Made by a program: the position numbers and the translations under genes. Below are positions 57,212 through 59,566 of a DNA stretch of 59,566 nt, one piece after another. The notes under the pieces were generated by a model. The model was not told where the DNA came from and made no database searches. It saw nothing but the letters and a program-made list of their open reading frames with translations. Where the stretch lies: assembly GCA_029287595.1 (NCBI GenBank), contig JARFQU010000132.1, forward strand, positions 1-59,566, read 5' to 3'. The first letter of the stretch is position 1; each line of letters starts with the position of its first letter. The stretch is from Halioglobus sp. (GTDB lineage Bacteria; Pseudomonadota; Gammaproteobacteria; Pseudomonadales; Halieaceae).

Positions 57212-58488
57212 GATTGACCCTCCACGGCCTGCAGTTCATCCCGCCAGCGCCTGAAGAAATGCCGCGCATAAAATTCGTTGGCGGTCACGCTCACCAGTCC
57301 CGGTAATTCTGGATGGGGGGCCTCCTCCCCCAAGCCCAGGCCGTAATAGTAGGGCCGGTCATCGGCGAAATCGATATTGCTGCCCTGAAACTGCTGAACC
57401 CACACCTCGGAGTCCTCCTGCTCCAGTATGCCGGCCGGGCCGAAAAAAGAGCTGTAGTTGGTGCGCAGAACCCGCTTGATGCTGTCTGGCGCATCAGCGG
57501 GTACCACTGCCCAGGACCAGTACTCCACTTTGCCAGGGCCCCGGGGGTGGGACACTTTGAAGGATGTATTGGACCAAAGAAAAGACAGGTTGGGGTAAAT
57601 GCCATAGGTCAGGCCCTTCATGCGCGCGCGAATATCGCCTACCCGCTCCGCCGCATGCGACTGTATTTCACGCAGGTACTCCTGAACCTCGGCACCGCCA
57701 AACATACCCCCCATGCCTTCCATCCCCCAGGCGACCTCATCTACGGGTGCCCCCTGGGGCATCAAGCGAAAGGTTGCGCCATGGCCGGCTCGTGTTACCG
57801 CACTGAAACCCAACTCCTCAATAAGGTCCTGTGCCTCCCGGGGGATAATAGCGCTATGCAAGAATGCACCGTGATTGACATCACCCAATTGATTTTCCAC
57901 CGGCAGCTTCCAGTTGGCATTGATCACCCAGCGATGGGGAGCACCCAGAAACTCTATGCCGCCAGGAAAGCGCTCAAAAAATGCATCCAGGTAAAAACGC
58001 ATATCCCCGAGATAATCCTCCAGGGATTCAACGTTTTCGTCGAAGCAGCCGAAGACCATGCCGCGCCATGAGGCCACTCGCGGGACCTGCTTTAAACCCA
58101 GCACCGCTTTGTCGGGCTTGTTTGCCACCGCGCTTTCCTGTGGAATGGTTACCAGGTTGCCCTCTACCGAATACGACCAGTTGTGATAGGGACAGATAAA
58201 GCGCTTGGTATTACCGTGGTCCGCCCTGCAGACAGGCAAGCCGCGGTGAGTGCAGCTGTTGACACTGGCGTGCAGGCCGCCATCCATTCCACGGGCCAGG
58301 ATCACGGGTGTTTCACACATATAGGCCTGGACAAAATCCCCCGGATTACGAATCTGCGACTCGTGCCCCAGAAACAGCCAGGCCCGGCGGAAAATACCCC
58401 GCTTTTCCAGCTCATAAACGCCAGCATCAGACCAACATCTCCTGCTGACCAGGGATGCGTCCTCGTTTACCAGTTCACTGACACGCAT
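57208..58488 (-). CDS. Rieske aromatic-ring-hydroxylating dioxygenase alpha subunit
   Basis: 426 aa from the ATG at 58488, with GGGAGT upstream. The Rieske cluster ligands are C79-x-H81 (CTHRG) and C99-x2-H102 (CPYHNWSY). The mononuclear iron site is NQLGDVNHGAFLH, with H206 and H211, and D203 as the bridging Asp. It dihydroxylates an aromatic or related CoA/acid substrate. No ferredoxin or reductase gene is adjacent, so electrons must come from elsewhere. Confidence 0.94.
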   Translation of the reverse strand: MRVSELVNEDASLVSRRCWSDAGVYELEKRGIFRRAWLFLGHESQIRNPGDFVQAYMCETPVILARGMDGGLHASVNSCTHRGLPVCRADHGNTKRFICPYHNWSYSVEGNLVTIPQESAVANKPDKAVLGLKQVPRVASWRGMVFGCFDENVESLEDYLGDMRFYLDAFFERFPGGIEFLGAPHRWVINANWKLPVENQLGDVNHGAFLHSAIIPREAQDLIEELGFSAVTRAGHGATFRLMPQGAPVDEVAWGMEGMGGMFGGAEVQEYLREIQSHAAERVGDIRARMKGLTYGIYPNLSFLWSNTSFKVSHPRGPGKVEYWSWAVVPADAPDSIKRVLRTNYSSFFGPAGILEQEDSEVWVQQFQGSNIDFADDRPYYYGLGLGEEAPHPELPGLVSVTANEFYARHFFRRWRDELQAVEGQS

Positions 58489-58562
58489 ACTCGGATACTC
58501 CCAATAAATTATCACTCATTAATTTTTTTGGAGTATACAATCATTTCAGTGGTAAACCGGCC

Positions 58563-58880
58563 TTGTACGCGGCGGTACTGCATCGCGCCCTGAACCCCGT
58601 GGCAGAGGCGCTGTCGGAGCATCTGGAGAACGCCTCAGGCTTGAAGGACTACACCGACCTGCCGGCGATCATGACGGACCTGTTGCTTCTGCACCCCCGG
58701 ATGGCGGCGCTATTCCAGCAGGCCATTAACCTGCTTGCCATGTACAACCTGACGACCGGTTACTTTCTGTCGCAACGCGTACTGGATTCACCGGGTGGTG
58801 GCAAGCTGCAGGACCCGGAAAACATTGCGCGACAGAAACAGTTGTTACACAAGGTCATCCGGGCCATGCTGATCAGCTAG
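58563..58880 (+). CDS. Small helical protein of unknown function
   Basis: 105 aa from a TTG; no better start is in frame and no clear ribosome-binding site is seen. The sequence is helical (ALSEHLENASGLKDYTDL; LLLLHPRMAALFQQAINLLA). It is divergent from the dioxygenase alpha gene and ends tail-to-tail with hsp20, the two stops sharing CTAG. Family not recognised. Confidence 0.5.
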   Translation: MYAAVLHRALNPVAEALSEHLENASGLKDYTDLPAIMTDLLLLHPRMAALFQQAINLLAMYNLTTGYFLSQRVLDSPGGGKLQDPENIARQKQLLHKVIRAMLIS

Positions 58881-59299
58881 TCGATACTGATCCGGCGTCT
58901 TTCAGCCGCCTTCTCCACCATTTTCGGCGCCTCGAGCTTGAGGACACCGTCGGTGAATGAGGCTTTGATATCCGACTCCTCGACATCGCTGCCGAGGTTG
59001 AAGCTGCGCATGAACCTTCCGTAACGCCGCTCCTGGCGAATTATCTTGCCCTCTTTCTCTTCCTTGTCCTCCTGGGTGGTCTCCGCCTCAAGGGTCAGGA
59101 TGCCGTCCTTGACGTGAACATGGATGTCCTCCTTGGCCACACCGGGCAATTCCGCTGTGATCTCGTAGTGGTCATCAATTTCCTTGATATCCACCCGCGG
59201 GGCAAAAAATGTGCCTGTTTGGGAATCCGCGGCCTGGGGCCAGGAGTCGTTAAAAAATCGATCCATATCAAATAAATTATTGCGTGGTATTAAAGACAT
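58877..59299 (-). CDS. Small heat shock protein (Hsp20 family)
   Basis: 140 aa. Alpha-crystallin domain (about 35-125: PRVDIKEIDDHYEITAELPG, GVLKLEAPK) with the C-terminal I-x-I motif (RRISID) that docks neighbouring subunits. A holdase chaperone forming oligomers. A strong SD (AAGGAGGTG) precedes the start and a sigma-32-type promoter lies upstream. Confidence 0.95.
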   Translation of the reverse strand: MSLIPRNNLFDMDRFFNDSWPQAADSQTGTFFAPRVDIKEIDDHYEITAELPGVAKEDIHVHVKDGILTLEAETTQEDKEEKEGKIIRQERRYGRFMRSFNLGSDVEESDIKASFTDGVLKLEAPKMVEKAAERRRISID

Positions 59300-59344
59300 T
59301 CGACACCTCCTTTTCCATTTGGCTTGTGTTCATTCTCGGACAAT

Positions 59345-59373
59345 AAATAGGTCCGTGTAAGCGATATTTCAAG
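59345..59373 (-). promoter_or_regulatory. Predicted sigma-32 heat-shock promoter of hsp20
   Basis: On the minus strand: -35 CTTGAAA (59373-59367), a 14-bp spacer and -10 ACCTATTT (59352-59345). Compare the consensus CTTGAAA / CCCCATnT: perfect -35 and only two mismatches in the -10. The distance to the start fits a leader of about 40 nt. Confidence 0.7.
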
Positions 59374-59427
59374 GCGTGGGGAAAACAAAGACTATACGAT
59401 TGATCTATATCAAAATTGCAGGCGGGC

Positions 59428-59456
59428 TTGCCTTCCCATCGCAAGCACGGAATAAT
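59428..59456 (+). promoter_or_regulatory. Predicted promoter of tRNA-Arg
   Basis: -35 TTGCCT (59428-59433), a 17-bp spacer and -10 AATAAT (59451-59456). A GC-rich stretch follows, in keeping with stringently controlled tRNA promoters. The start would be about 10 nt before the mature tRNA. Confidence 0.55.
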
Positions 59457-59472
59457 CCGCAACTCCGATTTA

Positions 59473-59549
59473 CCGCCCTTAGCTCAGCTGGATAGAGCAT
59501 CCCCCTCCTAAGGGGAAGGTCTCAGGTTCGAATCCTGAAGGGCGGGCCA
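59473..59549 (+). tRNA. tRNA-Arg (anticodon CCT)
   Basis: Cloverleaf folds by eye: acceptor CCGCCCT/AGGGCGG, D-stem GCTC/GAGC, anticodon stem TCCCC/GGGGA with loop CTCCTAA (anticodon CCT, reading AGG), T-stem TCAGG/CCTGA with loop TTCGAAT, discriminator G, and an encoded CCA. 77 nt, all stems perfect. Confidence 0.96.
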
Positions 59550-59566
59550 ATAAGCTGCTGTTTTAT

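Overview
The window reads as ordinary chromosome from a marine gammaproteobacterium. Gene order (dedD-folC-accD-trpA-trpB-trpF-truA-fimV-asd-leuB-leuD-leuC, all on the minus strand) is that of the Pseudomonas/Cellvibrionales side of the class. Several things point to the Halieaceae (OM60/NOR5) neighbourhood: an arsenosugar-type radical SAM cluster, many acyl-CoA and ring-hydroxylating enzymes, a polyphosphate:AMP phosphotransferase and a Gram-negative sortase. The family placement is an inference. Coding density is high and there are no insertion sequences, integrases, CRISPR arrays or rRNA genes.

Layout. (1) 1-12890: minus-strand biosynthetic block with a DedD/SPOR fragment, folC, accD, trpA/trpB/trpF, truA, fimV, asd and leuB/leuD/leuC. 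A divergent LysR gene (13010-13900) shares a well-formed regulatory region with leuC. (2) 14078-21000: thioesterase, flavodoxin-like reductase, rlmKL, an HTH protein with a histone-like tail and three unknown envelope proteins. (3) 21191-30602: LLM flavin oxidoreductase, ppdK, acyl-CoA synthetase, cupin, class V aminotransferase, YdjM-like hydrolase, nitrobindin-like protein and an OmpA-family lipoprotein. (4) 30616-40316: tamB, tamA and a methyltransferase in one minus-strand run, then pap and a zinc alcohol dehydrogenase, then a DUF1145-like protein with plsC. (5) 40443-43269: an M61/M1-like metallopeptidase, a small basic protein, and a sortase with one adjacent substrate. (6) 43643-50758: epoxide hydrolase, a degenerate RecB-like nuclease with a long acidic tail, an amidohydrolase and two acyl-CoA dehydrogenases. 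(7) 50877-59566: slyX, yciH, a phage-lysozyme-like orphan, an arsenosugar-type trio (two glycosyltransferases and arsS), slt, a ring-hydroxylating dioxygenase pair, hsp20 with a sigma-32 promoter, and tRNA-Arg(CCT) at the right edge.

Working together. The leuCDB operon and its LysR neighbour form a regulated leucine unit. TamA/TamB build the translocation and assembly module linking the two membranes. The paired acyl-CoA dehydrogenases, acyl-CoA synthetase, epoxide hydrolase, amidohydrolase and dioxygenase suggest an organism that degrades lipids, steroids or aromatics. The least conventional parts are the sortase/LPxTA-like substrate pair, the nuclease-fold protein that has lost its catalytic residues, the lysozyme-like orphan, and a perfect inverted pair of consensus DnaA boxes at 15161-15188.
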